A stretch of DNA of 64,000 nucleotides from NCBI GenBank assembly GCA_002363865.1, contig DEWY01000015.1, positions 186,001 through 250,000 on the forward strand. The letters run 5' to 3'. A program made the translations under genes and the position numbers. The stretch is from Caulobacteraceae bacterium UBA3198. GTDB lineage: Bacteria > Pseudomonadota > Alphaproteobacteria > Caulobacterales > Caulobacteraceae. This document shows positions 1-11,118 of this stretch, in pieces. Position 1 is the first letter of the stretch. The number at the start of each line of letters is the position of its first letter. The notes under the pieces were generated by a model. The model had not been told where the DNA came from. It saw nothing but the letters and a program-made list of their open reading frames with translations, and did not search any database.

Positions 1-1
1 A

Positions 2-763
2 ACCGCTGCGGATCTGACCCGGGCGGGCTATGTGGTCTGGACCCTGGAATGGACTGCGTTCGGCGGATCCGGACGCCTTCTGCCGCCCTACGACATGGTT
101 CATCCTGGCCCGCCAGGGACCGCCCCGCAGGCGCTCGAGGCTCTGATCACACAGGTCATCCGCCCGCGGCCCGACCGCCCGTTGATCTTGTTGGCCTCAG
201 GGGACGCCGCGGCCACTGCGCTTGCGACCCTTGCGCGCCAGACCCCGACTGCCTCCGTCATCCTGAGCGCGCCTGACCTCTCGAACGGGGCGGCGCTCCG
301 GCCGTGGGAGAGCCTGGCCGTCCGTGTCGGCCTTGGTCGCCTGCCGAGCCCGGGCTGGCGGCCCTGGTCCAGGACCGCGTCTGAGGCGGCGATGGCCGCG
401 GGAGCCGACCCCTGGCGGGGACGGGTGGCTCACAGCTGGCGTCTGGCCAACCCCGACCTGCGCCAGAGTGGAGACAGCCTCGCCTGGCGCGCCCAGCAGA
501 CCCAGCTAGCGGCCGACGATCTCGCCTCGCTCAGAACCCGCCCGACCCTTGTTCTGGCGGGCAAGGACGTGGGCCTAGCCTCGGCGGAGGCGTGCCGCGA
601 GACTCTGGGCTGCCGGGCGGCGATCCAGCCACAGCTCGGGTCCTCGCCGCACCTGGCGCCGGATTTGGTCCGCGACGCCTGGCTTGCGGAGGTGACGACC
701 TTCCTGGACGCCCAGGTCCCCCCTGCGGCCCAGGTCGCGGGCGCGCCCGGCGCCATTGAATAG
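2..763 (+). CDS. Alpha/beta-hydrolase-like protein (lysophospholipase family), 5' end cut off
   Basis: The reading frame is open to the left edge, so the N-terminus lies outside the window. An internal GTG at 32 is not the likely start, because the residues before it (DLTRAGYVVW) already look like the first core strand of a monoacylglycerol lipase or lysophospholipase fold. This is followed by FGGSGR and a PP.DMVH stretch typical of that family. The acid (AGKDVGLAS) and histidine (SSPHLAPD) regions are recognisable near the C-terminus. The nucleophile elbow, normally GHSMGG, reads ASGDAA, with Gly where the Ser should be. It may therefore be a pseudoenzyme or use another residue. It precedes an acyl-ACP synthetase on the same strand, 117 nt away, which suggests lysophospholipid handling. 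Fold assignment is fairly safe; activity is not. Confidence 0.7.
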   Translation, partial: TAADLTRAGYVVWTLEWTAFGGSGRLLPPYDMVHPGPPGTAPQALEALITQVIRPRPDRPLILLASGDAAATALATLARQTPTASVILSAPDLSNGAALRPWESLAVRVGLGRLPSPGWRPWSRTASEAAMAAGADPWRGRVAHSWRLANPDLRQSGDSLAWRAQQTQLAADDLASLRTRPTLVLAGKDVGLASAEACRETLGCRAAIQPQLGSSPHLAPDLVRDAWLAEVTTFLDAQVPPAAQVAGAPGAIE

Positions 764-880
764 CCGCGCTGAGATCACGAACTGTCACACATCTTTTCAT
801 CGGCCAGCGGCCCCTCTACGGTCGCGGCCAGCACAGGACGCCCGACAGAATAGCGTCAGGGACCAGGGAGGCCTTCGCCC

Positions 881-2437
881 GTGACCGCCGCATATGATCC
901 CCGCGACAGCCAGATCTCGATCTTCGACGCCCTGATCGCCGCCCGCGCCCGCTACGGCGCCAAGAAGCCGATCCTGGAAGATCAGGAGCGCAATCCGCTC
1001 ACCTATACCGGCCTGATCCAGGCCGCCTTCGCCCTTGGCCGCAAGATCGCCGGCTTCACCGCCAAGGGTGAGCGGGTGGGTGTGATGCTGCCCTCCAGCG
1101 CCGGCGGGGTGGTGACCTTCTTCGCCCTGCACGCCTTCGGCCGCACCCCGACCATGCTCAACTTCACCGCCGGGATCCGCAACCTGAAGGCCGCCTGTGA
1201 GCTGGCGGGGGTGAAGACCGTGCTCACCTCCCATCGGTTCATTGAACAGGGCAAGTTGCACGACCTGATCGACGCCCTCGAGCCCATCGCCAACGTGGTC
1301 TATCTGGAAGAGGTGCGGGAAAAGGTCGGGCTTGCGGACAAGCTGTTCGCCGCCGCCGGCGGGGTGATGACCCGGCAGTTTCGCGCCAGCAGCAAGCCCA
1401 CCGATCCCGGCGTCATCCTGTTCACCTCCGGCAGCTTCGGCGCGCCCCGGGGCGTGGTGTTGAGCCAGGCCAATCTGGTGGCCAATGTCCAGCAGATCGC
1501 CGCCCATATCCCGCTGGATCCGGACTGGGTGATGTTCAATCCCCTGCCGATCTTCCACTGTTTTGGTCTCACCGGCGGCGTGCTGCTGCCGATCCTGACC
1601 GGGATGAAGGCCTTTCAGTACCCCTCGCCCCTGCACACCAAGCAGATCCCGCCGCTGATCCGCGACTCCCAGGCCTCCATCCTGCTGGCCACCGACACCT
1701 TCGTGAACCAGTACGCCCGGGCCGCCGAGCCTGGGGAATTGTCTGGGCTGAAGTTCGTGGTCTGCGGGGCCGAGAAGGTGCGCGAGGAGACCCACAATCT
1801 CGTCGCCGAACGCTTTGGCCCCATCCCACTGCTGGAAGGCTATGGCGCCACCGAGGCGGCGCCGGTGATCGCGGTGAACAAGCCCCTCGACAACCGTCGC
1901 GGCACGGTCGGGGGCCTGCTGCCCGGCATAGAGACGCGGCTGGAGCCGGTGGAAGGCATTCCCGGCGGGGGGCAGCTCTTCGTTCGCGGTCCCAATATCA
2001 TGGCCGGCTATCTTGCCGCCGACGGCACGATCGAGGCCCCGGTCGATGGCTGGCATGACACGGGCGATGTGGTCGGCATCAGCAACGACCAATGGATCAA
2101 GATCCAGGGGCGCGTGAAGCGGTTCGCCAAGGTCGGCGGCGAGATGGTGTCCTTGACGGCCGCGGAAGACATCGCCGTGGCCGTGTGGCCGGAATGCCGA
2201 CACGCGGTCATCGCCGTCCCCGATCCGCGCAAGGGCGAGCGGCTGATCCTGCTCACCGATCGTCGCGAAGCCGAGGTCGACGCCCTGCTGGCCCACGCCA
2301 AGGCCATCGGCGCGCCGGAGCTGACCGTCCCGCGCAAGATTCTGGCGGTCCCCGAGATCCCGGTCCTGGGCACCGGCAAGACCGACTATGTCGCCATTCA
2401 GCGGATGGCCGAGGCGGAGCTGCGGCGGGTCGCCTGA
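881..2437 (+). CDS. Acyl-[ACP] synthetase, Aas-type AMP-forming domain
   Basis: 518-residue member of the ANL adenylating superfamily, closest in detail to the C-terminal synthetase half of Aas (2-acyl-glycerophosphoethanolamine acyltransferase/acyl-ACP synthetase). Visible motifs are the A3 loop TSGSFGAPRGVV (about 180-192), LPIFHCFGLTGG, LLEGYGATEAAPV (about 316-328), GWHDTGDVV, the IQGRVKRFAKVGGEMVSL hinge, and the catalytic-lysine segment VLGTGKTDY near residue 503. The A3 loop carries Arg where Lys is usual. The expected reaction is ATP-dependent activation of a fatty acid onto ACP or lysophospholipid. The acyltransferase half of Aas is absent, and there is no LplT neighbour. It starts with GTG behind a GGGAG stretch. 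Substrate is inferred. Confidence 0.85.
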   Translation: MTAAYDPRDSQISIFDALIAARARYGAKKPILEDQERNPLTYTGLIQAAFALGRKIAGFTAKGERVGVMLPSSAGGVVTFFALHAFGRTPTMLNFTAGIRNLKAACELAGVKTVLTSHRFIEQGKLHDLIDALEPIANVVYLEEVREKVGLADKLFAAAGGVMTRQFRASSKPTDPGVILFTSGSFGAPRGVVLSQANLVANVQQIAAHIPLDPDWVMFNPLPIFHCFGLTGGVLLPILTGMKAFQYPSPLHTKQIPPLIRDSQASILLATDTFVNQYARAAEPGELSGLKFVVCGAEKVREETHNLVAERFGPIPLLEGYGATEAAPVIAVNKPLDNRRGTVGGLLPGIETRLEPVEGIPGGGQLFVRGPNIMAGYLAADGTIEAPVDGWHDTGDVVGISNDQWIKIQGRVKRFAKVGGEMVSLTAAEDIAVAVWPECRHAVIAVPDPRKGERLILLTDRREAEVDALLAHAKAIGAPELTVPRKILAVPEIPVLGTGKTDYVAIQRMAEAELRRVA

Positions 2438-2448
2438 CGGGGCGACCC
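2427..2448. terminator. Hairpin between convergent acyl-ACP synthetase and lpdA
   Basis: A perfect 8-bp stem (GGGTCGCC at 2427-2434, GGCGACCC at 2441-2448) with a 6-nt loop spans the stop codon of the synthetase gene. It lies just before the convergent end of lpdA at 2456. No U-tract follows on either side, so termination is inferred from position and stem strength only. Confidence 0.45.
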
Positions 2449-2455
2449 GACCGGA

Positions 2456-3856
<1,401 letters not shown>

Positions 3857-3869
3857 GTGTCTTGGCCCC

Positions 3870-5159
3870 TCAGACCATCATCGCCAGGGGCTCTTCGATC
3901 AGAGCCTTGAACGCTTCCAGCCACCGGGCGCCGGTGGCCCCGTCCACGACGCGATGGTCGCAGGTCATGGTCACAGACATCACCGTGGCGATGCTCAGCT
4001 GGTCGCCGCGGACCACGGGCTGTTTCGTCCCCGCCCCCACCGACAGGATCGCCCCTTGAGGCTCGTTGATGATCGAGGCGAAGGACTTGATGCCGAACAT
4101 GCCGAGGTTGGAGACACTGAAGGTGCCGCCCTGGAATTCCTCGGGCTTCAGCTTCCGGGTCCGGGCCCGCTCGGCCAGGTCGTTGGTTTCCTGGGCGATC
4201 TGCGCCAGGCCCTTGGTCTCGCACTTGCGGATGATCGGGGTGATTAGCCCGCCCTCCACGGCCACCGCCATGGCGATGTCGGCATGGTGGTGCAGGGCGA
4301 TGCCCTCAGGCGAATAGGAGGCGTTGGCCTCGGGCACCCGCTTCAGGGCCACGGCGCAGGCCTTGAGGATGATGTCGTTGACGCTGACCTTCACCCCGTC
4401 CTTTTCGAGCATCTTGTTGATGCGACCCCGCGCCTCGAGCAGGCGGTCGATCTCCAGGTCGATGGTCAGCGGGAAGTGCGGCACGTCGCGGAAGGAGTCG
4501 GTCATCCGCCGGGCCACGGTCTTGCGCATGCCGTCCAGCGGGATCAGCTCGTAGCTCCCCTCAGGGATTCCCATCTGCTGCAGGGACTGGACCGGCCGCG
4601 TTTCGCCGCGGCGCTCGGCCGGCGCAGCCGCAGCCGTCGTGGCGGGCTTAGCGCCCGGCTTGGCGTCCTTCACGTCGCGTTCGATGATCCGGCCGTGGGG
4701 GCCAGAGCCCGTGATGGCCGAGAGGTCGAGCCCCTTCTGCTCGGCGATCCGTCGGGCGAGCGGCGAGGCGAAAATGTGCTCGCCATCCTTAGTCCTTGTC
4801 GGAGCGGACTTCGGCGCTGCAGGCTCGGCCTTGGCGGGCGCGTCAGATCTGGCTTCAGCCTTGGCTGGCGCTTCAGGCTCGGCCTTCTCCGCGGGCTTGG
4901 GTTCAGGCGCCTTGGTCTCGGTTCCGCCGGACAGACGGGCGATAGGCGCATTGACTTTCACGCCCTCGGTTCCGGCCTCGACCAGGATCTCCTCGACCAC
5001 GCCCTCATCGACCGCCTCGACCTCCATGGTCGCCTTGTCGGTCTCGATCTCGGCGATCACGTCACCGGCGGCGACCGTGTCCCCCTTCTTGACCAGCCAT
5101 TTGGCGAGGGTGCCCTCCTCCATGGTGGGCGACAGCGCCGGCATCAGGATGTCGGTCAT
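3870..5159 (-). CDS. pdhC: Pyruvate dehydrogenase E2, dihydrolipoamide acetyltransferase
   Basis: 429 residues. One lipoyl domain (1-79) has the lipoyl-lysine in ETDKATMEV at residue 42. A Pro/Ala/Lys/Glu linker leads to a peripheral-subunit-binding domain (ASPLARRIAEQKGLDLSAI) and a catalytic domain ending with the acetyltransferase motif HRVVDGATGARW (His about 402, Asp about 406). It forms the core of the pyruvate dehydrogenase complex and transfers acetyl groups to CoA. The open frame runs further upstream, but the start at 5159 is fixed by the conserved MTDILMPALSPTM sequence and by the 4-nt ATGA overlap with the GFA gene. Its lipoyl domain is nearly identical to that of pdhB. Confidence 0.95.
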   Translation of the reverse strand: MTDILMPALSPTMEEGTLAKWLVKKGDTVAAGDVIAEIETDKATMEVEAVDEGVVEEILVEAGTEGVKVNAPIARLSGGTETKAPEPKPAEKAEPEAPAKAEARSDAPAKAEPAAPKSAPTRTKDGEHIFASPLARRIAEQKGLDLSAITGSGPHGRIIERDVKDAKPGAKPATTAAAAPAERRGETRPVQSLQQMGIPEGSYELIPLDGMRKTVARRMTDSFRDVPHFPLTIDLEIDRLLEARGRINKMLEKDGVKVSVNDIILKACAVALKRVPEANASYSPEGIALHHHADIAMAVAVEGGLITPIIRKCETKGLAQIAQETNDLAERARTRKLKPEEFQGGTFSVSNLGMFGIKSFASIINEPQGAILSVGAGTKQPVVRGDQLSIATVMSVTMTCDHRVVDGATGARWLEAFKALIEEPLAMMV

Positions 5160-5566
5160 GCGGATTCCTTGGAGAGGTGCGTGAGGCCCGCGGCGTGGGC
5201 CTCCCAATTCTGGCCGTCGAACGGCTCGATGTCGAAGTCCAGGTCCTCGGCCGGGTCCAGGCAGCGGACATTGACGGACCAGCCGTCCGGGTTTGACCGG
5301 GGGCGGTAGAAGCTCTTCACCCCACACACCTTGCAGAAGGTGTGCTGGGCGACGCCGGTGTTGAACACATAGGTGGTGATTTGGTCCTGGCCGAAAATCA
5401 GGCGGAACCGACTGGCCGGGACGATGGCGTGGATGAACCCCGTCATGGCGCAGATCGAGCAGTTGCAGGCCTGGACGGTCACCTTGGCCGGCAGGGCGGC
5501 CTCGAACCGCACAGCCCGGCAATGACAGCCGCCGCTGCGCCAGGTCAGGTCAGCCGCAGCCGTCAT
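5156..5566 (-). CDS. GFA/CENP-V-family zinc-binding protein inside the pdh operon
   Basis: 136 residues with the cysteine layout of the GFA (glutathione-dependent formaldehyde-activating)/CENP-V fold. CHC is at 14-16, CNCSIC at 34-39 and CKVC at 78-81, which would bind structural and catalytic zinc. The founding member, Gfa, promotes S-hydroxymethylglutathione formation, but most paralogues, including this one, have no assigned reaction. It overlaps the end of pdhB (5563) and the start of pdhC (5159) by 4 nt each, so it is translationally coupled into the pyruvate dehydrogenase operon. A functional link with pyruvate dehydrogenase, thiol or aldehyde chemistry is inference only. Fold confidence is high; function is unknown. 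Confidence 0.85.
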   Translation of the reverse strand: MTAAADLTWRSGGCHCRAVRFEAALPAKVTVQACNCSICAMTGFIHAIVPASRFRLIFGQDQITTYVFNTGVAQHTFCKVCGVKSFYRPRSNPDGWSVNVRCLDPAEDLDFDIEPFDGQNWEAHAAGLTHLSKESA

Positions 5567-6966
5567 GAGCGATAGCAGACCGCCTTGGCGGCTTTCACGA
5601 TCTTCTCCACCGAAGGCAGGGAGGCGGCTTCCAGATTGGCCGCATAGGGCAGAGGCACGTCTTCCTGACAGACCCGCGCGGGCGGGGCATCCAGATAGTC
5701 GAAGGCGTGCTCGATCACCCGGGCGATCACCTCGGCGCCGACGCCCATGGGGCCCCAGCCCTCCTCGACGGTCACCAGGCGGTGGGTCTTCTTGACGCTG
5801 TCGACGATCGTGTCGTGGTCCAGGGGACGGATGGTGCGCAGGTCGACGACCTCGGCCTCGATCCCCTCCCCGGCCAGTTCCTCGGCGGCCTTGAGCGCCA
5901 GGCCGACCATGCGCGAATAGGCGGTGATGGTGACATCGGCGCCGGTGCGGCGCACCTTGGCAAGGCCGATGGGCAGGACGTAGTCGTCTCCCTCCGGGAC
6001 GTCGAATTCCTGGCCATAGAGCATCTCGTGCTCCAGGAAGACTACGGGGTTCGGATCGCGGATCGCCGCCTTCAACAGGCCCTTGGCGTCGGCGGCGTCA
6101 TAGGGCGCGATCACCTTCAGCCCGGGAACGTGGGCGTACCAGGCGGCATAGTCCTGGCTGTGCTGGGCCGCCACCCGGGAGGCTGCGCCATTGGGCCCGC
6201 GGAACACCATGGGCGTGGTGATCTGCCCCCCGGACATGTAGTGGGTCTTGGCCGCCGAATTGATGATGTGGTCGATGGCCTGCATGGCGAAGTTCCAGGT
6301 CATGAACTCCACGATGGGCTTCAGGCCGGCCATGGCCGCGCCGACCCCAAGGCCCGCAAAGCCATGCTCGGTAATCGGCGTGTCGATCACGCGGCGCTCG
6401 CCGAACTCCTCCAGCAGACCACGGCTGACCTTGTAGGCGCCCTGGTACTGGGCGACCTCTTCGCCCATCAGGAAGACAGTGTCGTCCCGGCGCATCTCCT
6501 CAGCCATGGCGTCACGCAGGGCGTCGCGGACGGTCGTCTTGACCAGCTTGGCGCCCTCCGGGATGTCCGGATCGGCCAGGGCCTCCTTCGGCCGCACTGC
6601 GGCGGGGCCGTCGCCGTCGGGCTGCTCGGCCTTGGCCTCGGCCGGGCTGGTCTTTTCCGGATCCCCGGACGCTTCGGCCTTCGCAGCCTTGGGCTCATCA
6701 GCGGCCGGCGCAGATTTCGCCGGCGTCGTACCACCAGACAGGCGAGCGATGGGGGCGTTGACCTTCACGCCTTCAGCGCCGGCCTCTACCAGCAGTTCCT
6801 CGATGACGCCCTCATCGACGGCTTCGACCTCCATGGTCGCCTTGTCGGTCTCGATCTCAGCGATCACGTCACCGGAGGCGACGGTGTCGCCGACCTTCAC
6901 GTGCCACTTGGCCAGCGTCCCCTCTTCCATGGTCGGAGACAGGGCCGGCATCAGAATGTCGGTCAC
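5563..6966 (-). CDS. pdhB: Pyruvate dehydrogenase E1 beta subunit with N-terminal lipoyl domain
   Basis: 467 residues, longer than a bare E1-beta (about 330) because residues 1-79 form a lipoyl domain with Lys42 in ETDKATMEV. An Ala/Pro/Glu linker runs to about 135 and the transketolase-like E1-beta domain follows (VRDALRDAMAEEMRRD, then MGEEVAQYQGAYKVSRGL and the ITEHGFAGLGVGAAM segment). A lipoylated E1-beta is a known alphaproteobacterial arrangement. With PdhA it forms the thiamine-diphosphate E1 that decarboxylates pyruvate. The start is GTG at 6966, supported by a 4-nt overlap with the pdhA stop and the conserved MTDILMPALSP start. Confidence 0.95.
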   Translation of the reverse strand: MTDILMPALSPTMEEGTLAKWHVKVGDTVASGDVIAEIETDKATMEVEAVDEGVIEELLVEAGAEGVKVNAPIARLSGGTTPAKSAPAADEPKAAKAEASGDPEKTSPAEAKAEQPDGDGPAAVRPKEALADPDIPEGAKLVKTTVRDALRDAMAEEMRRDDTVFLMGEEVAQYQGAYKVSRGLLEEFGERRVIDTPITEHGFAGLGVGAAMAGLKPIVEFMTWNFAMQAIDHIINSAAKTHYMSGGQITTPMVFRGPNGAASRVAAQHSQDYAAWYAHVPGLKVIAPYDAADAKGLLKAAIRDPNPVVFLEHEMLYGQEFDVPEGDDYVLPIGLAKVRRTGADVTITAYSRMVGLALKAAEELAGEGIEAEVVDLRTIRPLDHDTIVDSVKKTHRLVTVEEGWGPMGVGAEVIARVIEHAFDYLDAPPARVCQEDVPLPYAANLEAASLPSVEKIVKAAKAVCYRS

Positions 6967-7991
6967 TGGGCGGCCTCCACATAGACCTCGGTATAGAGCT
7001 CGGAGAGGTCCGGCTCAGGGGACGTGCGGGCGAATTCGGCGGCGTCGGCGACAATGCGCTTCACCTCCGCATCGATGCCCTTCAGCGTCGCCTCGTCGGC
7101 CACGCCGTCGCGTTCAAGCTGCTCGCGCAGATGCTCGATGGGATCGCGGGTCTTGCGGACTTCGTCCACCTCTTCCCGGGTGCGGTACTTGGCCGGATCG
7201 CTCATGGAATGGCCACGATAGCGATAGGTCTTCATCTCCAGGATGAAGGGCCCTTCCCCGCTGCGGGCGTGAGCCGCCGCGCGCTTGGCGGCGTCACGGA
7301 CGGCCAGAACATCCATGCCGTCAACCTCTTCCCCCGGAATCCGGAAGGAGGCGCCGCGCTTGTACATGTGGGTCTCAGACGACGACCGCTCCAGCGATGT
7401 GCCCATGGCGTACTGATTGTTCTCGATCAGATAGACGACCGGCAGTTTCCACAGGGCGGCCATGTTGAAGCTCTCATAGACCTGCCCCTGGTTCGCAGCC
7501 CCATCGCCGAAATAGGTGAAGGCGACCTTGCCGTTGTCGCGGTAGCGGTTCGCCAGCGCCAGGCCGGTCCCCAGGGGCGCCGGCGCGCCGACAATCCCGT
7601 GACCGCCGTAGAAATTGGCTTCGCGGGAGAACATGTGCATCGAGCCGCCCTTGCCCTTGGACGAGCCCCCGGCGCGGCCGGTCAGTTCAGCCATGACCTC
7701 CTGAGGATCCATGCCGCAGGCCAGCATGTGGCCGTGGTCACGATAAGCGGTGATGACCTGGTCGCCCTTCTCCTGGATCGACTGGACCCCGACGGCGATG
7801 GCTTCCTGGCCGATATAGAGGTGGCAGAAGCCGCCGATCAGACCCATGCCATAGAGCTGGCCAGCCCGTTCTTCGAAGCGGCGAATGAGCAGCATGTCGC
7901 GATAGAAGCCCAGCAACTGATCCTTGCTGAGGCTCTCGACCGTCTCGGCCGGCGATCCGCCGGTCTTGGCGGCCTGTTTGGCGCGCGCCAT
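6963..7991 (-). CDS. pdhA: Pyruvate dehydrogenase E1 alpha subunit
   Basis: 342 residues. The thiamine-diphosphate/Mg motif GDGAANQGQ begins at about residue 162 and ends at the ENN near 190. The regulatory-loop sequence YRYRGHSMSDPAKYR is present. The YRDHGHMLACG region and the GGSMHMFS segment are typical of the E1-alpha of the heterotetrameric enzyme. It binds the cofactor and catalyses pyruvate decarboxylation with PdhB. It is the first gene of the pdhA-pdhB-GFA-pdhC-lpdA operon; the 58-nt gap after ftsB leaves open whether a promoter lies between them or the operon is read through from ftsB. Confidence 0.96.
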   Translation of the reverse strand: MARAKQAAKTGGSPAETVESLSKDQLLGFYRDMLLIRRFEERAGQLYGMGLIGGFCHLYIGQEAIAVGVQSIQEKGDQVITAYRDHGHMLACGMDPQEVMAELTGRAGGSSKGKGGSMHMFSREANFYGGHGIVGAPAPLGTGLALANRYRDNGKVAFTYFGDGAANQGQVYESFNMAALWKLPVVYLIENNQYAMGTSLERSSSETHMYKRGASFRIPGEEVDGMDVLAVRDAAKRAAAHARSGEGPFILEMKTYRYRGHSMSDPAKYRTREEVDEVRKTRDPIEHLREQLERDGVADEATLKGIDAEVKRIVADAAEFARTSPEPDLSELYTEVYVEAAQ

Positions 7992-8049
7992 GTCTGTCTC
8001 CCGGGTCGTGTTTGCGTTCTGGCACCCTAACCCGGAGCCGGCCGTGCCG

Positions 8050-8364
8050 TCAGCCGCCCGCCGAGTCGTCGTGCTGGATACGGATCACATAGTCCCTGGG
8101 GTCGCTGTAGCCTAGGAGGGACCTGGCCCGCTCTTCCAGCAGATCCGCCGAAAGCGAGGTGTCGCGCAGCAACTTGGCCCGGGTTTCCAAATCCTGCCTC
8201 TGGGCGATCAGCTGCGTCAGCTCCGCCGACTTCACCGCCAGGGTCTGGGCGCGCTGGGCCGAGGTCAGCAGACCTTGCTCGCCGGTGAAGGCGTGATAGG
8301 CGAAATAGACGATGAGGAGCGCCAGGAAGGCGGTCGAGATGTAGGAGCGGACTGCGGTGAGCAC
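8050..8364 (-). CDS. ftsB: FtsB/DivIC-family septum formation initiator
   Basis: 104 residues with a short cytoplasmic N-terminus, one membrane span (about 9-27, STAFLALLIVYFAYHAF) and a periplasmic coiled coil (about 36-75). A C-terminal tail follows with the DIC-type segment LLEERARSLLGYSDPRDYVI. FtsB-type proteins join FtsL and FtsQ in the divisome that activates FtsWI at the septum. Its place between eno and pdhA matches the Caulobacter arrangement as I recall it. The protein family is short and divergent, but topology and the LGY..P motif make the call good. Confidence 0.88.
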   Translation of the reverse strand: MLTAVRSYISTAFLALLIVYFAYHAFTGEQGLLTSAQRAQTLAVKSAELTQLIAQRQDLETRAKLLRDTSLSADLLEERARSLLGYSDPRDYVIRIQHDDSAGG

Positions 8365-8573
8365 GGCGATTCTGCGTTAAGGATGAGCCAGACTCGGCGG
8401 GTCTGCTTAATTTTGCGTTGCAGCTCAGCCGTTTGCCGTGAAAACTCGCGGTCATGGATCGCAAGCACCCGCCCAATTGATCTGACGCCGTCGCCGCCCG
8501 GCTGAAGCGCGCCGCCCAATGGGCGCTGCCGCCGCTCGCCCGCGCGCCCTATGCCCTGACCTGCGCCCTGCTG

Positions 8574-9685
8574 TTGGTGGGGTTCGCCGACGAGTGGTTC
8601 ACCTTCCTGCCGGCCGGCGTGCTGGAGGAACTGCGTGAAGACGTGGGCCTAAGCTACGCCCAGGACGGGCTTGTCCTGGCGGCGCTGAGCTTCGGCGGCA
8701 TTGTTGGCGTCGTGTTCCAGGCCGCCGCCGACTATGTCAGTCGCCGCGCCTTGGCGGCCCTGGGCGCCCTGGCCTACGGCGCAGCGATGATCACCTTCGG
8801 TCTGGCCGACGGCTTCTGGGTCCTGTTCGTGGCGGCCTTCGTCTGGGGCGCGGCCAGCGACGCCTTCATCCATGGCTGCGAGGTGGCCCTGGTGGACCTG
8901 GCTGGGCCAGACCTGCCCCGCGCCCTGGCCCGGGTGAACGCCTGGTCGTCGGTCGGCGATCTGCTGGCGCCCCTCACCCTGATCGCGGCTACGGCCCTTG
9001 GGTTCGGCTGGCGGGGCCTGTTCATGGCCGGCGGCAGCCTGATGCTGACCTACGGCGTGTGGCTGACCAGCCAGCGCTTCCCGCCGCCCCACCCCCGAGG
9101 CGAAGACGCCCACGCGGCCCGCGACCTGCTGGCGGTGCTCACCGACGGGCGGGTGCTGCTGATGGCGGTGATGATGGGGCTGTTCGCCCTGCTGGATGAG
9201 CCGCTCCTGGCCTTCCTGATCGCCTATCTCAAAGAGGTCGCAGGCCATGGCCCCGGCATGGCGGTCGCCCTGTCCACCGGCGCCCTGGTGGGCGGCCTCA
9301 TCGGCTACGCCCTGGCGGAGCGGCTGATCCCCGACGATTCCCCCGGCGCCGTCCTGGCGCCCTCGGCCCTGGCGACGGCGCTGAGCCTGCCGGTCCTCGC
9401 CTTCGGGCCCCAGGCCTGGATGGTGGTCGCGGGCGGCCTGGCCTTCGGCGTCAGCGGCGCGGTCTTCTACAATGCCCTGCAGAGCCTGGTCCTGACCCTG
9501 CGGCCCGGCCAGGCCGGATCGACCGGCGCGGTGGTGTCGATCATTGGCCTGGCCGGCGCTGGCTTTCCCGCCTTCGTAGGATGGGTCGCAGATGCGTGGG
9601 GACTGGGCGCAGGGCTCGGCCTCTATGTGGCATTCCCCGCGCTGCTCCTGGCCCTGACCCTGGTCCTGCGCCCAGGGGGCTGGCC

Positions 9686-9689
<4 letters not shown>
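8574..9689 (+). CDS. MFS transporter with uncertain or damaged 5' end
   Basis: 371 residues from a TTG at 8574, all hydrophobic helices of the major facilitator superfamily. Examples are the loop YVSRRALAALGALAYG after helix 2 and the segment GLFALLDEPLLAFLIAYL. Substrate cannot be told. The start is a problem: the frame stays open upstream to 8481 and encodes residues that look like the rest of the first helix (APYALTCALLL). No ATG or GTG exists there, and a TGA at 8478 separates it from an in-frame ATG at 8454. The gene may start at TTG or CTG, or be interrupted by the TGA. A frame starting at 8481 would give about 402 residues, near the usual MFS length. It converges on eno with a 4-nt overlap. 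Confidence 0.7.
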
Positions 9690-10966
<1,277 letters not shown>

Positions 10967-11053
10967 GGCGGTCCTCACAGGCTCGGCGGCGCAGGGTTGC
11001 AGAAAGGCCCGGGAGGCTTAGCCACCTTCGCGCGGGCGGGCAATCGGCCACGC

Positions 11054-11082
11054 AAAAGGCCCCGCCCGGTCCGGGCGAGGCC
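11054..11082 (-). terminator. Intrinsic terminator after rpmF
   Basis: GGCC-CGCCCGG (from 11058) pairs with CCGGGCG-GGCC (to 11082) as a GC-rich hairpin with one internal mismatch. Read on the minus strand it is followed at once by TTTTGCG (11057 downwards). It sits 37 nt past the rpmF stop, the classic place for a rho-independent terminator, and would insulate rpmF from eno. Confidence 0.75.
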
Positions 11083-11118
11083 TCGATGTCTTGCGACGGT
11101 CGATAGGCTTCTGGAGCC

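Noticed and set aside
797..2296. Long minus-strand frame opposite the acyl-ACP synthetase
   Set aside because: Gly/His/Gln/Asp-rich translation typical of the antisense of a GC-rich gene; the plus strand has clear ANL motifs.
8384..8402. CAGAC...GTCTG hairpin followed by TTAATTTT between ftsB and the MFS gene
   Set aside because: Only a 5-bp stem, and it lies in a divergent start region where a terminator is not expected.
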